This document shows positions 31,037-42,404 of a stretch of DNA of 64,000 nt, piece after piece (the first letter of the stretch is position 1; every line of letters starts with the position of its first letter). The position numbers and the translations under genes are program-made. The notes under the pieces were generated by a model that made no database searches, was not told the DNA's origin, and saw only the letters and a list, made by a program, of their open reading frames with translations. Origin of the DNA: Talinum fruticosum (Eukaryota > Streptophyta > Magnoliopsida > Caryophyllales > Talinaceae); contig JAITYX010000049.1 of assembly GCA_021018815.1 (NCBI GenBank), positions 1,674,001 through 1,738,000 of the forward strand, read 5' to 3'.

Positions 31037-33878
31037 TGATCCGGTACTCGTAGAAACCACGACCCGTCCCCGTAAGGAAACTAGATTGGGACCCGAGGCT
31101 ACCCACAAATGTCAGCTCTCTTTGGTTTTTGAAGATTCTTTTCGAAAGTTGATTTTTGAAAATGGATTTAGAAAGTGGGGTGCGTCTCTTATTAAGATTT
31201 TCGATTTTTGTAATTCAATGATGAAGCACGTAGTGATTGGTGATTTTATTAATCTTTTTACATTAGAAATTAGTTCTACCGGTCTCGGGATATTATTTTA
31301 TAATTTAAGAAAATAAAAAAATCTGATTCATATTCTCGCCTCAAGGCTTTTCGGCCAAAAAGGTATGATAGCATCGATTTGGACCAAGAGCCAAGGCCGA
31401 TGATCGGCCGGCACCGGCGAAAGCCAAAATTGTACGATCACCACCGCTGACCATAGGCCGAGACCGAGGAGTAAGTCTCGGTCCGTGGCCCCGGCTGTTA
31501 GAAACAAATAAGTTTTTTTCCATTTTTTAAATTAGAAATGCTGAGATGTATAGGAACACGACCTCAGGCCCACCAAGACCCAGGAACCGAGCTTCCCCAC
31601 GATTGTCCTTTTAGCATAAAGGTTTTTTTTATTTTTAGAATGCTGGAAAATAATTTTAGGGTTTTGAAGATGTATTTTTAAAAATAGGGATGAATATTTT
31701 ATTAAGATTTTCGAATTTTATTTAATTGAATATAGGCAAAGTTTGAATGGCGGTTTTATTAATTATTTTATTTCAGTAATTATTTTCAGAATTCTCGGGA
31801 TATTCTTTCTTAACCGAACGATAAATAAAATTAGGATTTTGAATATGCCGTGAGGCTTTAGGGCCATATCGGTGTGAAAACGCCAATCTGGACTCGCACC
31901 CAGTGGTAGCTAGCACCGGCCGGAGGCCATGGCTAAGGAGATAAGCCTCAACCTCTACCCCGGTTTAGCAGATCAAGATTTTGTTTTCTTATCTTATAGT
32001 CGAAAAAAGCCGAGATGCGGTTTTAGAAGAAATAAAGCAAACTAGGATGAAAACTAACAAAAACAAAAGCATGCTCTTCCGAGTCTTAGTATGGGAAAAC
32101 TAAGCCTAAAAGAGGCTAAAAATAGACTCCATCGGTCTTTGAATCGAGAATCGGATTCGGGGCGAGGGTACGAAATATAGGGAAAACCCTTCCGTTTCGC
32201 CTCGTCCGAAGACGACCATTGCTAGTTCGAGTAGTGAATTGAAATAATGTAAAACAAACAAGCAGGCAACATATTACGACAATAACTAAAAGCAACGAAA
32301 CATAATAATTAAAGCGCCAAAAGCAAAAGTAAAAGGAAGTCGTAAAGAAAGCGATAAAGAAAAGAAAAGCAAAAACGAAAAAAATTACATCCGGCTGGGA
32401 GGAATTAAAAGGAGCGATTAGATCTCTTAAACCACAATTTGGAAAGTGAAAAATAAAGTGTATAAATAAAATAAACTATTTGAAGGTTGAATAATTTCCT
32501 TTAGGTTGTCCTACCTTGCTGATCCGGATCTCTTGATGCAATGGTGACAAATGAAAGTAAAAAGGGATTGTTTTTGGGAATTGTGTATGTCGGTGACAAG
32601 AATGAGTAGTGGAATAAATGCCCAGAGACCAGAATAATCGAATATTCTTTAGCTCTTTGCACAAATTCAACGGCGATGAGTAAAGATTAGTGAGTAGTAA
32701 TTCAACGAAGTAACATTTAGCTATCGGTACTCGGGGTAGCTTTCCGTAGTGTGAGGCTAAGGCAAGCAATTTGTATGTGAATGAAAGCCAAGGCTCTCTA
32801 TTAATAGGAGATGACCTAGGTCACAAATGACTTAGGGTTTGCCTCTAATCTGCTGTCCAAATAGTAGAAGATAAATTGGGTCAATATGCTAAGAGATTGA
32901 ATCGGCTAAACGGGATAAAACCAAATAGAACCCGGTTGGCGGATGCCGACCACCCAGCGAGCTCCTAGAGTTTCATGCCCTAAGCGTGTCTCTAATGGAT
33001 TCTCTAAGCCAAAACGCAAAGTTCCACTTAATGCTCCTAGAAGGCTAGCACCGGCCACGATGTAGTTTTGAAGAGGAGGGGAGGAAGTTCCTAGTCTTGG
33101 GAGGCTTAAACGCAGACACTTTGATGCTTATCATCATGAAATGCGATGCTTTCATGTCGTCTTCGGTATTCAACTTCTTGTTTGATTTGAACAAAAGTAA
33201 AATACAGTATTCTAAACTTGGAATTTCCTGGCACACAACACTCGGACTCCATTGTCTCTCAAGGTTTGGCCCGGTTCTTCGATCGTTGAAAAGAAAAAGG
33301 GATTTGTGGAGTGACCCAAGGCAAAAGGTCGTTTATTTTGTGCTAGGGGTTCTTTGTGGTTTACTCGGCTTATGTCGTTCCAATCGATCATAGTCCGAGA
33401 TCCAAATCCTCAAATAGGACTTGGGATTTCATCATCGAGCCAATAGAATAAAATACTCGAATTAAAGAGATAAGGGACGACACTTTTTAGGTATCCACAG
33501 TTAGCCCTCACATTGACCGAGTCTATAAAGACAAAGGTGAAAGTAGACACTAAAGGATACTTACCTCGATTTCTTATAAGGTATTGCATGATGCTTAGAA
33601 TTGGTTATAATCAAACCTGAACTTGATCGCAAAGCATGCTTTCTAAAGTCCGGTAAGAAGATCCTAAGTCGGGCTTGATAAGAGCCCGAAACTTGGTATA
33701 TTTTGATGTTAAAACTTTGATCGTTCTTTGATTTTAAGCTTGGGTAAATAATCTGTGGTACTAACATACTTGTTAGTGCATAACCGAATTGACAAAAGTT
33801 TAGTGTTTTACCTGAGTAATTCGAGTTGAAACCGGATCGATAAAATTATTCGGAAAAGCTCATTAGTGGGCTCGGGAA
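31037..33878 (-). mobile_element. Tat/Ogre-like Gypsy LTR and 3' UTR, copy 1
   Basis: Over more than 2 kb this matches 54795-56790. On the minus strand a purine tract GGTCAATGTGAGGGCTAAC (33518-33500) is followed by TGTGGATACCTAAAAAGTG at 33499, a start typical of Tat-lineage LTRs (TGT.GACACC). Bases 33500-33878 would be 3' UTR. A minus-strand TATA-like TATTAATAG lies at about 32790. The exact LTR 3' end was not found. Element F sits at 33879, directly in this unit. The assignment to Tat/Ogre is an inference from the LTR start, the antisense gene next to it and the Tat-type pol at 47443-48812. Confidence 0.5.
31090..32010. repeat. Tandem duplication of about 455 bp in Tat-like LTR
   Basis: Unit 1 (about 31090-31545) and unit 2 (about 31546-32010) share, in order, ATTAAGATTTTCGA, TTTTATTAAT, CTCGGGATATT, GAGGCTTT..GGCC, GCACCGGC and GA.ATGC.GAGATG. 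The copy at 54795 has only one unit. By eye, well diverged. Confidence 0.65.
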
Positions 33879-35367
33879 TGAAGGCGCAGATCTTAACACT
33901 AAATATTTTACGAAAGACTCGGTATAAACTTCTATCTCTCTTAAGTTTTGAGTGCAAGTCATTTTGAGATACATAAAAACTCATATCTAAGTTTTCATCA
34001 CTGTTTTGAGTGACTCGGATAACACTTTGTTTTATATCATCTCTACTAACATATTCGGACCTACTCGGAATCAATTTAGAACCATCGCATGATCAAAAAA
34101 TTCTCTTAATGCACTTTTTCTTAGTACTAACCGTGCTTGCTAAAGTAAACTGAATTACAGTGTTAATTCAGTCCTCTAAGTCGGTTTATTTCTTATATGA
34201 TTATTTAATAGATCAAGTTCACTTTCTCCGATTGATTAATCTTCAACTTGATTTTTCTAGGAGTTATTCTGAGCTGAGATTGAACCTATTTGATATTAGA
34301 CTCAGAATATTCTATTCCACTTCTCTAGGCCCAAGATAATTACGCTCTTAATTACTCAAATTTAATTAATATCTTTGCCTAACCTTAGACCAAAGTATTT
34401 TATACTTTGAGAACTAATGTGGTTTGCTTTTGAAGGTTATTCAAACAAAGCTAATCTATCTTTTTGAATCTCAAAAGCAACCGACTTCTAACTCGTTAAA
34501 CACCAGCGAGATAGTTTCAGCGAAATTTTGGATAGGACTCGGACACCGTGTCGAGCCGTCTGTTTCTAAAACTAGAAAACTCCAATGTTAGGCTCAACGG
34601 TGGTTTCCATCTTGCTTTTCAGACTACACTAGTTGATTGAAACACCTTTTGGAGCAAATAGCCGTTACTCAATGTTCACACTCCAACAAATCTTTTATGA
34701 GTGACTTAGAAAAGACCTTACAACAGCTAGTAAAGACTTCAGTCTAGAAATCGGACTCAACGGCTACTCTACTTGGATATCTATAAATAAAAGCCACTTC
34801 ACAAGACTTGAAGATTACTAAAACTATAGATCAATACAGAGTGCCTAATTCTCTTAGTGGATTACTTACTCAATCTTCTACTTACAACTCCAAGTCCGTA
34901 ATTAATATTTTCTCGGTTATAAAGTCTTGTAATCAGTTATATACTTCTCTTACTTTCTAAGTAAGGTCCCTTGACTGAGCCGTAAGGGTTAACTCAGCTC
35001 AATTGTCCCTCATTATAAAGGTTATCTCAGTCAGGAAGTACTAGATCATATAAGGGAACTTCCGAGTCTAGGAAAATAATGTAAGGAATTGTTTAAGGGA
35101 GCAACTTTGGTAGAGTCGATCCTTCGTATTTTGAGGATTCAAAATAGTGGATTTGACTTGGTGCTTGGATTAGCGAGTGTCCGTTGTTTTTTGCCCCAAG
35201 AGGGTTTCCACATATCTCCGAGTGTTTGCATTTCGAGTCCAATCTAGACTTCGACTCTACAGCCTAATTTCTTTCGAAGAAAAAATTATCTAAGTTTGCT
35301 TAAAGTTCTAAATCACCCTATGCACCCCCGTCTAGGGTGAGTTTGACTCTCCAAGAGAAAAACTTCA
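33879..35367 (+). repeat. 5' LTR of element F (1489 bp)
   Basis: Starts TGAAGGCGCAGATC and ends AAACTTCA. Terminal hairpin, R/U5 block and TATA are present. The U3 dyad is decayed (TTTTATGAGT-G-ACTTAGAAAA). Confidence 0.9.
34781..34790 (+). promoter_or_regulatory. LTR TATA box (F 5' LTR)
   Basis: CTATAAATAA followed by AAGCCACTTC. Confidence 0.7.
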
Positions 35368-35369
35368 AT

Positions 35370-35382
35370 TGGTTTCGGGGCC
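35370..35382 (+). promoter_or_regulatory. Primer binding site (F), degenerate
   Basis: TGGTTTCGGGGCC, alignable to TGGTATCAGAGCC with three changes. Weak site. Confidence 0.6.
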
Positions 35383-35428
35383 TAGCCTTTCAAGAAGGGT
35401 CTAACAATCCAAAGGTCAAAAGATCGGA

Positions 35429-37200
35429 TGGCTTAGAACATTGGAGAGTTTGAAGAAGGAATGTCGTCCACCAAACCACCAATGTTTAAAGGGTCAAACT
35501 TAGTGTATTGGAAGATGTCGGGAACATTATCCAAGAAGGCAACTACATCCCAATGAACATGGAAGGAACAAGATCTGTACCTAAAGAAAAATGCAAGTAC
35601 ACCAATGAAGAAACAGAGAAGTTCGTAAAGAACTTTAAAGCAACCAACATTCCGATGTGCGGTATCAACTCGTAAGAGTACAACAGAGTGTCGACCTATG
35701 ACACAACCAAAGATGTGTGGGACACTCTTGTCAACATATACGAAGGAATAAGCCAAGTGAAACATGCGAAGATAAGCCAGTATCTTCACAAATATGAGCT
35801 GTTCAAGATGGAGCCGAAGAAAACATTACTCGGATGTTTATTCGCTTCATCGAGATTACGAACAATTTGAAATCTTTGGGTAGAAAAATTTCTCACGAAG
35901 AAATATGCAAAAAAATTATAAGAAGTCTACCAAAGAGGAGATGAGGTCCCAAGGTGACGTCCATCGAGGAAGCTCGGAATCTCGCTTAACTAAAGCCAAA
36001 CGAACCGATTGGGAAGCTGCTTACCCATGAGATTCACATGGAATAAGAGGATGCCAAGGTTAGCACCAAAAGGAACATTGCACTTGGAGGCCTCGGAAAG
36101 TAGAGAGGAAAGTCCGAGTTCCTCAAACTCAAAAGAGGATCCAATGGCACTCATTGCCCAAGGCTTCAAAACAATGATGAAACATAAGAAGTGGGAAAAG
36201 AGGCCAAAGGAAGAGTTCTATAAGAAAGATAAGAAGGACAGAAAAGGTAAATATTCTTCTCCTTCTAAGTTATCTTTAACTAAGAACTCAGGCTGTTTTG
36301 AATGTGGCAGCAAAGACCACATAGTCAAGGACTCGTCCGAAGAGAGAAAAGGACATAAAGAAGAGGAAGGCTATGATGGCCACATGGAATGATGACGACT
36401 CATCGGAAGAAGAAGATGATTCCGATGACTCAAAGTGTCCAATGACACTAACGGACTCGTAAGCTGAATCCGAGTCGGATGCTAACAACTCGGACAATCG
36501 AGGAGACAAGTCCTCCGGAGGTAATTGGATACTTTATCAAGTTCTCCAAAGCTGATCCGGCTAAATATATTTACACTTTGGAAGAAAAGTCTAATTCTGA
36601 TTCTTCTTAGTTCAAATAACAACTTGAGTCTCTTACTTCTCGGAGCAATTGTTTGAAAAATGAATAGGAAAAACTTAGACTAACTCCGAAAGAACTCAAG
36701 ACTAGTACTTAGGCTAATGAGACTAAGTTTAAATCACTCGAAGAGAAAATGAGCATCCGGAAAGAAAGCCCAATGAGCCTCACGAGCTTGTTTTGAAATT
36801 TACTCAAGGTTAGAAAAACCTTCACATGCTTTTAGACTCTAAGTGTGTCTCCTTTAGGAAAGAAGGACTTGGTTTTAACGAAGAGGAGGAATCTAATTCC
36901 TACTCCAATCTTTTCAAGAAGGATTCCTGAACTGTGAAGTTCGAAAGTTTGAACATGGTCCTATTCATAAGAATGAAAGGAGGACTAAGCCCGGACCAAT
37001 TTATAGGAGAAACCCTTATCCACCTGTTTAGAAAAGAAAAGATTTTCAAAAGAAAGAGACATAGACTCGGCTTTCTAGAAAGAAAACTTTGAATCGGATC
37101 AAACCCAAAGTCATTCAAATCTGGGTTCCTAAGAGTCTTCTTACTCGGAAAAGGAACACACTAAAGGGAGTTACTTGGGTTCGTTAGAGGAAGTGAGAAG
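35429..37200 (+). pseudogene. Sirevirus gag (F)
   Basis: ATG at 35429, but codon 3 is TAG (Arg in C and D). UBN2 block VWDTLVNIYEGISQVKHAKI and SQYLHKYELFKMEPKKTLLG (35715-35840) is well kept. Zinc knuckle at about 36294 reads CFECGSKDHIVKD then SS: one extra base removes the last Cys and shifts the frame. Then Asp/Ser-rich, coiled-coil and GLGFNEEEESNSYS-type tail (36860-36910), and KPKVIQIWVPK (about 37105). Confidence 0.8.
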
Positions 37201-37235
37201 GGTTAGTGTGTTTCGACTTACGAGTAACTCAAAAA

Positions 37236-37610
37236 TGACGAAAGGTCATTGATACCTAGATAGTGGATGCTCACACCACATGTCAAGAGATTCAAGACTC
37301 TTTTCCGAGTTAAAAGATTTTAAAGGTGGCAAAGTCACTCTCAGAGATGATAGTAAGGGCTAGGTAGTTGGGATTGGCATGATCGGTGAAGGAGACAACC
37401 CGGTCAGTCCAGTTTATCTTGTCAAGGGATTAAAGTACAATATGCTCAAGCATCTCTCGGCTTTGTGACAAAGGTCACGAGGTAAGATTCACTTAGACCA
37501 AGTGCTATATTTCGATGTAGCTACCAAAGAGACTTAAGCTCTCGGGCAAGAGGTCAGGTAACACCTATACTATTCCTCTTTCTAATCCAAGTCAAAATTT
37601 ATCTTGCTTA
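37236..37610 (+). pseudogene. Copia protease (F)
   Basis: YLDSGCSHHMSRDSRLFSEL at about 37250-37310. The active-site Asp-Ser-Gly (37259-37267) is intact, unlike in C and D. Followed by FKGGKVTLRDDSKG, a stop, VGIGMIGEGDNPVSPVYLVK and GLKYNML. A stop precedes the DSG motif. Confidence 0.75.
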
Positions 37611-37614
37611 AAAG

Positions 37615-38600
37615 CATCATTGCATGATGATTCTTGGACATGGCATCATAGACTAGGTCATATCAACATGTACACTATCAAAGAGCTTGCATCTCATGGT
37701 TTAGTTAGGGTTTTACCTAACTGTGCATTTAAGAAAGATAAAATCTATGAAGCATGCACAAAGGGAAAATAAGTCAAATCATCTTTCAAACCTCTCAAAA
37801 CTGTTTCCTCATGCAAAGTGCTTGAATTGCTCCATATGTGATTGTTGATGATTTTTCACAATTTACCCGGGTTTGTTTTCTTAAGAACAAGAATGAAGCT
37901 TTCAAAGAGTTTAGCAAGCTCTGTAGGAAAATTCATGTGGAGTCTCCGACTCAGATTATAAGAATTCAAACTAACCATGGAAGGGAGTTCGACTACCCGG
38001 AACTTGCGGAGTTCCGTGACAAGAACAAGTATCTCTCACAACTTCTCAGCACCGAGAACTCTTTAACAGTAACAAAGTGGTGGAGAGAAAGAACTGAACT
38101 CTTGAAGAAATAGGAAGGACAATGATGATTGAAAATGATCTACCTTAATATTTATGGGCTCGAGTCGTCAACACAACGAAACAAAACACTAAACAGATGC
38201 CACATCGGACCCATCTTGAAGAAAAGTCCCTACGAGCTTTACAAGGGAAAGAAGCCTAACATCTCATACTTCAAACCCTTTAGATGTAAGTGCTTTGTTC
38301 ACAATGATGGTAAGGATTACCTGACTAAGTTTGATGCTAAGTCGGATGAAGGTATATTTCGGGTTACTCATCTCACAAGTAAAGCTTATCGTGTCTTTAA
38401 CAAAAGAATTAACAAAGTGGAAGAAAGTATCCACATTGTGTTTAATGAGATAGATCAGGGAAAAACAAGTGAGTCGACCTTCTCATATCGAAACTCAGTC
38501 GAGATGAAGATGATCTTGCTAAAGCCGAGGTCGAAAGAGTCGAACAGAGCAACTCGTAATGAGGCGACTCGGAACATTGTGACTCAAACCGAACTAGCTT
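37615..38600 (+). pseudogene. Copia GAG-pre-integrase and integrase, active site deleted (F)
   Basis: WTWHHRLGHINMYTIKELAS (37640-37700) then EACTKGK. About 55 bases are missing at 37836: the text jumps from LELLHM to VIVDDFS, removing the MDLCGEIPVKS block with the first catalytic Asp. The second reads QTNHGREFD (Asn for Asp). The third block, VVERK.., is shifted (38075-38100). C-terminal blocks SPYELYKGKKPNISYFKPFR and SDEGIFRVTHLTSKAYRVFN are kept to 38600. Confidence 0.85.
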
Positions 38601-38779
38601 AAGAGCCAGCTCGGAATCGTCGAAGGACAAGCGAATGAGGAGACTCAAGCAAGCTCAAACTACTAAAGATCAGCCAGTTCAACCAACAAATTTGGTGAAC
38701 AAGAGAACAGTACACAATTCAAATATGCTAGCGACCACCCACTCGAGAACATTCTATCCGACATTAACGAGTGGGGTAA

Positions 38780-40029
38780 GAAATCGTTCTTCTTTGCAAA
38801 ATCTATGTGCATTCACTGCATTCATATCATTAACAGAACCAAGAAATGCACTAGAGGCCCTAAATGAACCTGAATGGGTAGAGGTCATGCAAGAAGAGCT
38901 CAATCAATTTGAGAGAAACCAAGTCTCGGACTCCGACCAAACGACCTTCTCATCACCCAGATTATAGGAACCAAATGGGTTTTCAAAAACAAATTGGATG
39001 AGGATGGGTTAGTAGTTAGAAATAAGGTTAGACTTATGGCTCAAGCTTACCATCAAGAGGAAGGAATTGATTATGGGGAAACCTTTGCACCAGTTGCTAG
39101 GATCAAAGCAATTAGAATCTTGTTGGTATTTGCATCTAGCATGAATATTAAATTGTATCAAATGGATGTTAAATATACTTCTCTAAATGGTTTCATTTAA
39201 GAGGAAGTCTATGTTGAGCAACCCCTGGATTTGAAAACTCAAAATTTCCAAATCATGTTTTCAAATTGCAAAAATCTTTATATGGTCATAAACATGCTCC
39301 GAGAGCTTAGTATGAAAGATCGAGCAGTTTTTGGTTGAAAATGATTTCAAAAGAGGTCAGATTGACAAAACTCTTTTTATAAAAAGTAAGGGGAAAGATT
39401 TCCTTATTGCTCGATTTATGTTCATGATATTATTTTTGGAGCTACTAATGAAAATCTCTATCCGGAGTTTTCTAAGCATGATTTTCATATATCTTGCAAT
39501 AAGGAAATCTTGGACTTTCATATATCTTGCAGGAACTCAAAATCTTATTCTATAGTATTCAAGAGACTCAAAACTGACCCTCACTGGATACTCACATGCT
39601 GATTATGCTGGTTACAAAATCGACAGAAAGAGCACATCAGGAGCATGCAAATTTCTGGGTTAATCCCTTATATCTTGGCACTCAAAGAAACAGAACTCGG
39701 TTGCTCTATCAATCTGTTGAAGTTGAGTACATTGTAGCTAGAGCTTGATGTGCTAAGATTCCGTGGATCAAGAACACTTGAAGGATCTTGGACTTTCATT
39801 CGGATCTATCCCAATCAAAGTGCAATCAGCATCACTAAGAATCCAGTTCAGCACCCAAAGACACAAGCATATTGAGGTCGGTATCATTTTCTAAGAGACC
39901 ATTCTCGTAAAGGTGATATTGAACTTGAATTCATTCCTACGGAATTTTCAATTAGTCGATATATTCACTAAAGCACTTAGTGACGATCACTTTTGTTTTA
40001 TTAGGAATGAGCTTGGTAGGATCAGTTGA
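38780..40029 (+). pseudogene. Copia RT and RNase H, active site mutated (F)
   Basis: [20 protein letters not shown] (38866-38925), [20 protein letters not shown] and [12 protein letters not shown] (39090-39190). The YVDD box reads YVHD (39417-39428). The next about 250 bases, present in D and H (GELNFFLG.. to the connection domain), are deleted at about 39480. RNase H is recognisable from 39570 (YADYAGYKI-like with a shift) to LEFIPTEF and a TGA at 40027. Confidence 0.8.
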
Positions 40030-40058
40030 CTTAAAAATGAGATTGAGCTATGAGTTAA

Positions 40059-40393
40059 TTGCTTTCTAAGTCGCTCGTAAACCATACTCGGTCGGACTTA
40101 GTCTTTGAGCAAAATGGACACCAAACTTTTAAGATCATGTCTAGACGAATAGAGAATCTCGTAAATTTTTTTAAACTCTCTTTCTCTCTCGACACGCGTC
40201 GCTATCAAAGAAGCTTGAAGGATATTTCAGTCTTCTCTATTTATATCATCTATTCGTCTTCATTTCTTAACTTTGAGCCATACTCTTTTCGCACAAAATA
40301 CTCTGCTCTCTCATACTCTTTCCTTGCTTTCAAACTCGCTCTCTCTCTCTCTCTCTCTATTCTCGAGTAACCTCGCATTTCTCCATTCTCACA
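40059..40393 (+). promoter_or_regulatory. RNase H-ORF3 spacer with internal promoter-like element (F)
   Basis: Non-coding. Contains CTATTTATAT at 40237-40246 (TATA-like, 157 bases before the ORF3 ATG), then pyrimidine-rich tracts including (CT)n at 40331-40358, as expected of a plant core promoter and 5' leader. The matching spacer in H has CTATAAATAA at the same distance. Confidence 0.5.
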
Positions 40394-41970
40394 ATGCCTA
40401 AACGAGTTTCTACATCCGATTGCATGGGGTCTATAACCAAGAAGGCCCGAAAGATAACTCAAGAGGGTTTGTCGACCCCTCAAAAGTGTTTGTCGTCTAA
40501 CACTTCACTTTGGATGACAAATTCTTCCGGACAACTTCGTTCTCTTGGCTCAATTACATTCAAGAAGTTGGAATGTATAATTATTTATGCGTCACTGAAT
40601 TTATATATCTAGAACTCGTTGATGAGTTCTATGCCAACAAATCCTTTTCCGGGGTGTCATCACCTCGATTGTTAAAGGTACGGTAGTTAGGATGAACCTC
40701 CCTCTTCTCCACTAATTTTTCAATGTCACCTCTCTTTTCTCAATCCCAATCATATTCCATTCCTAGAAATTGTCGATGACTTTTTCAACAAATTCGCTAA
40801 AGAAGTGTCCGAGCACAGGAAAAACTTTTCTATGACTCGGATGAAGAGCGAAGTCGATTGCTCTGCTACATTTTAATAAGGACTTTCTTTAGTCATTACT
40901 CAAGCAAGGAGAACCCAAACTCCGGGGTTCTCAAAATTCTGTATGACATCATGGAGGGCTACGAAGTAAACCTCTTTCCGTTCATCATCGAGCAAATGGC
41001 TCAAATGCTAGCTCAATCGAAGAAATCTGCTCCTTTCCCTTTTGGAGCCCTTCTCTCTCTTATCTTCAAACAATTCAAGATCACCCCTCCCTCGGATCCC
41101 ACTTGTCATTTCGAGTCGGCCATAGTTCCGGGCAAAAAGAACTTTTGGGTTATGGATACCAGGAGGTTAAACCTGGTGAATGGGTTCACTCTTCCGAGTT
41201 GGAACCTACGTCTCCTCCTCCCCAGGCTCGGATTCAACCAAGCACATCCAACCACTTTAGCTGGTCCCTCTTCTTCTCCACCTCCTCTCTCTATTGGAGC
41301 ATTTGCTGTCTTGGTCAAAAGGCTCACTTCAGCGGCTGACCAACTTTAGTCGGCTTGTTCGCTCTCTCAAGCCTATTTTTCGTGGCATGGTTATTAACCA
41401 AAAACCGGCCAATCTCGGATTCAGGAGTGTCAATCCACGATACTTGAGTTTAATGACATTCTCGGTGAGCAACATGAACAGCTTCAACTCCTTCGGGAGT
41501 GCAGGACGAAGGCTGTGCAAGACTCACAATCCTCCGACACATCCGAGGAGTACTTCGACCCGACCAAGTCTACCTCCGATGAGTTAGAAGACGAAGAAGA
41601 AGAAGCTAATTTCGCAGTCGAGGTAGGCGAAGCTCAGCCTGAAGAGAAGAATATGGAGGATGATGGAGCAAAGGACGAGGCTGCTCCACCAAAAGACATG
41701 GGTGCTATGGAGCCCGAACCTAAGCTTATCTCCTCGGACCCCGATCCGAGTGGGTCAAAAGGTGCCGAGGACATTGGATAGCCCAAACCCGTTAACTCAA
41801 AAGTCCCTGTCATCTTTCAAGAGGATAAGCCGGAGGATGATATTGTCTTGACTCGACCATCCAGGTCCGAGCCGCTTCTCAACATCTAGGTGCTACCGCC
41901 GTTGCGGCCTACCACCTCCTCCCGGACATACCGGCGCAAGTGAACTACTCGTTCGTCCTCCTCCGACTAA
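40394..41970 (+). pseudogene. Sirevirus ORF3, full span (F)
   Basis: Start ATG at 40394: MPKRVSTSDCMGSITKKARK, a basic Lys/Arg-rich N-terminus that looks like a nuclear-localisation type signal. Then, across shifts, MNLPLLH-like and MTRMKSEVDCS blocks (about 40690-40860), the open part ILIRTFFSHYSSKENPNSGV, LKILYDIMEGYEVNLFPFII and PFPFGALLSLIFKQFK (40874-41081), a Ser/Pro-rich stretch, an acidic part (EDEEEEANFAVEVGEAQ, about 41590), DPDPSGSKG, FQEDKPEDDIV (41817) and LPPLRPTTSSRTYRR, stop TAA 41968-41970. No membrane segment is evident. Function unknown; Sirevirus ORF3 is often called env-like. Confidence 0.7.
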
Positions 41971-42391
41971 CAAGATCCACCTTCTTAATCTATTTGTTTT
42001 CTTGTTTTTGTTTTCATTTTTTTTTCCAACATTGAGTGTATTCACTTCCAAATTTTCTTCCCTCCTTTTTGCTGAAATGCTATGGGGAAAAAATATAGAA
42101 ACCTTGATGTTGTGCTTAGGGGAGTTTCTCTCCTCTTTTTGGTGTACATTTTTTATGAATAAATGATGTCGTCTATCTTTTCTAAGATCTTATCATTTTT
42201 GAGTTTCTTTCAACATCTACTCGAAATCTGCATTGGTTCTAATATCTATTTATAAGTCATGCTTTGATCCGTAATTTTTTCCTAACTTTATATTCTCCAT
42301 GCTCGATACGAAGAAAACAAAGATCATTGGCACTAAAAACTTATTTTTTGTACTAACATGTTTCTATCTTAAGAATGGAATGCTTTTCATC

Positions 42392-42404
42392 AAAAAGGGG
42401 AGAT
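42392..42404 (+). promoter_or_regulatory. Polypurine tract (F)
   Basis: AAAAAGGGGAGAT directly before the 3' LTR. Confidence 0.85.

Noticed and set aside
30091..31108. Minus frames of 60-84 codons
   Set aside because: No shared motifs, poor composition and stops nearby; typical chance frames in AT-rich DNA.
32476..32769. 97-codon minus frame in Tat-like copy 1
   Set aside because: It lies in the LTR downstream of its TATA-like site, is absent from copy 2 and has no recognisable motif.
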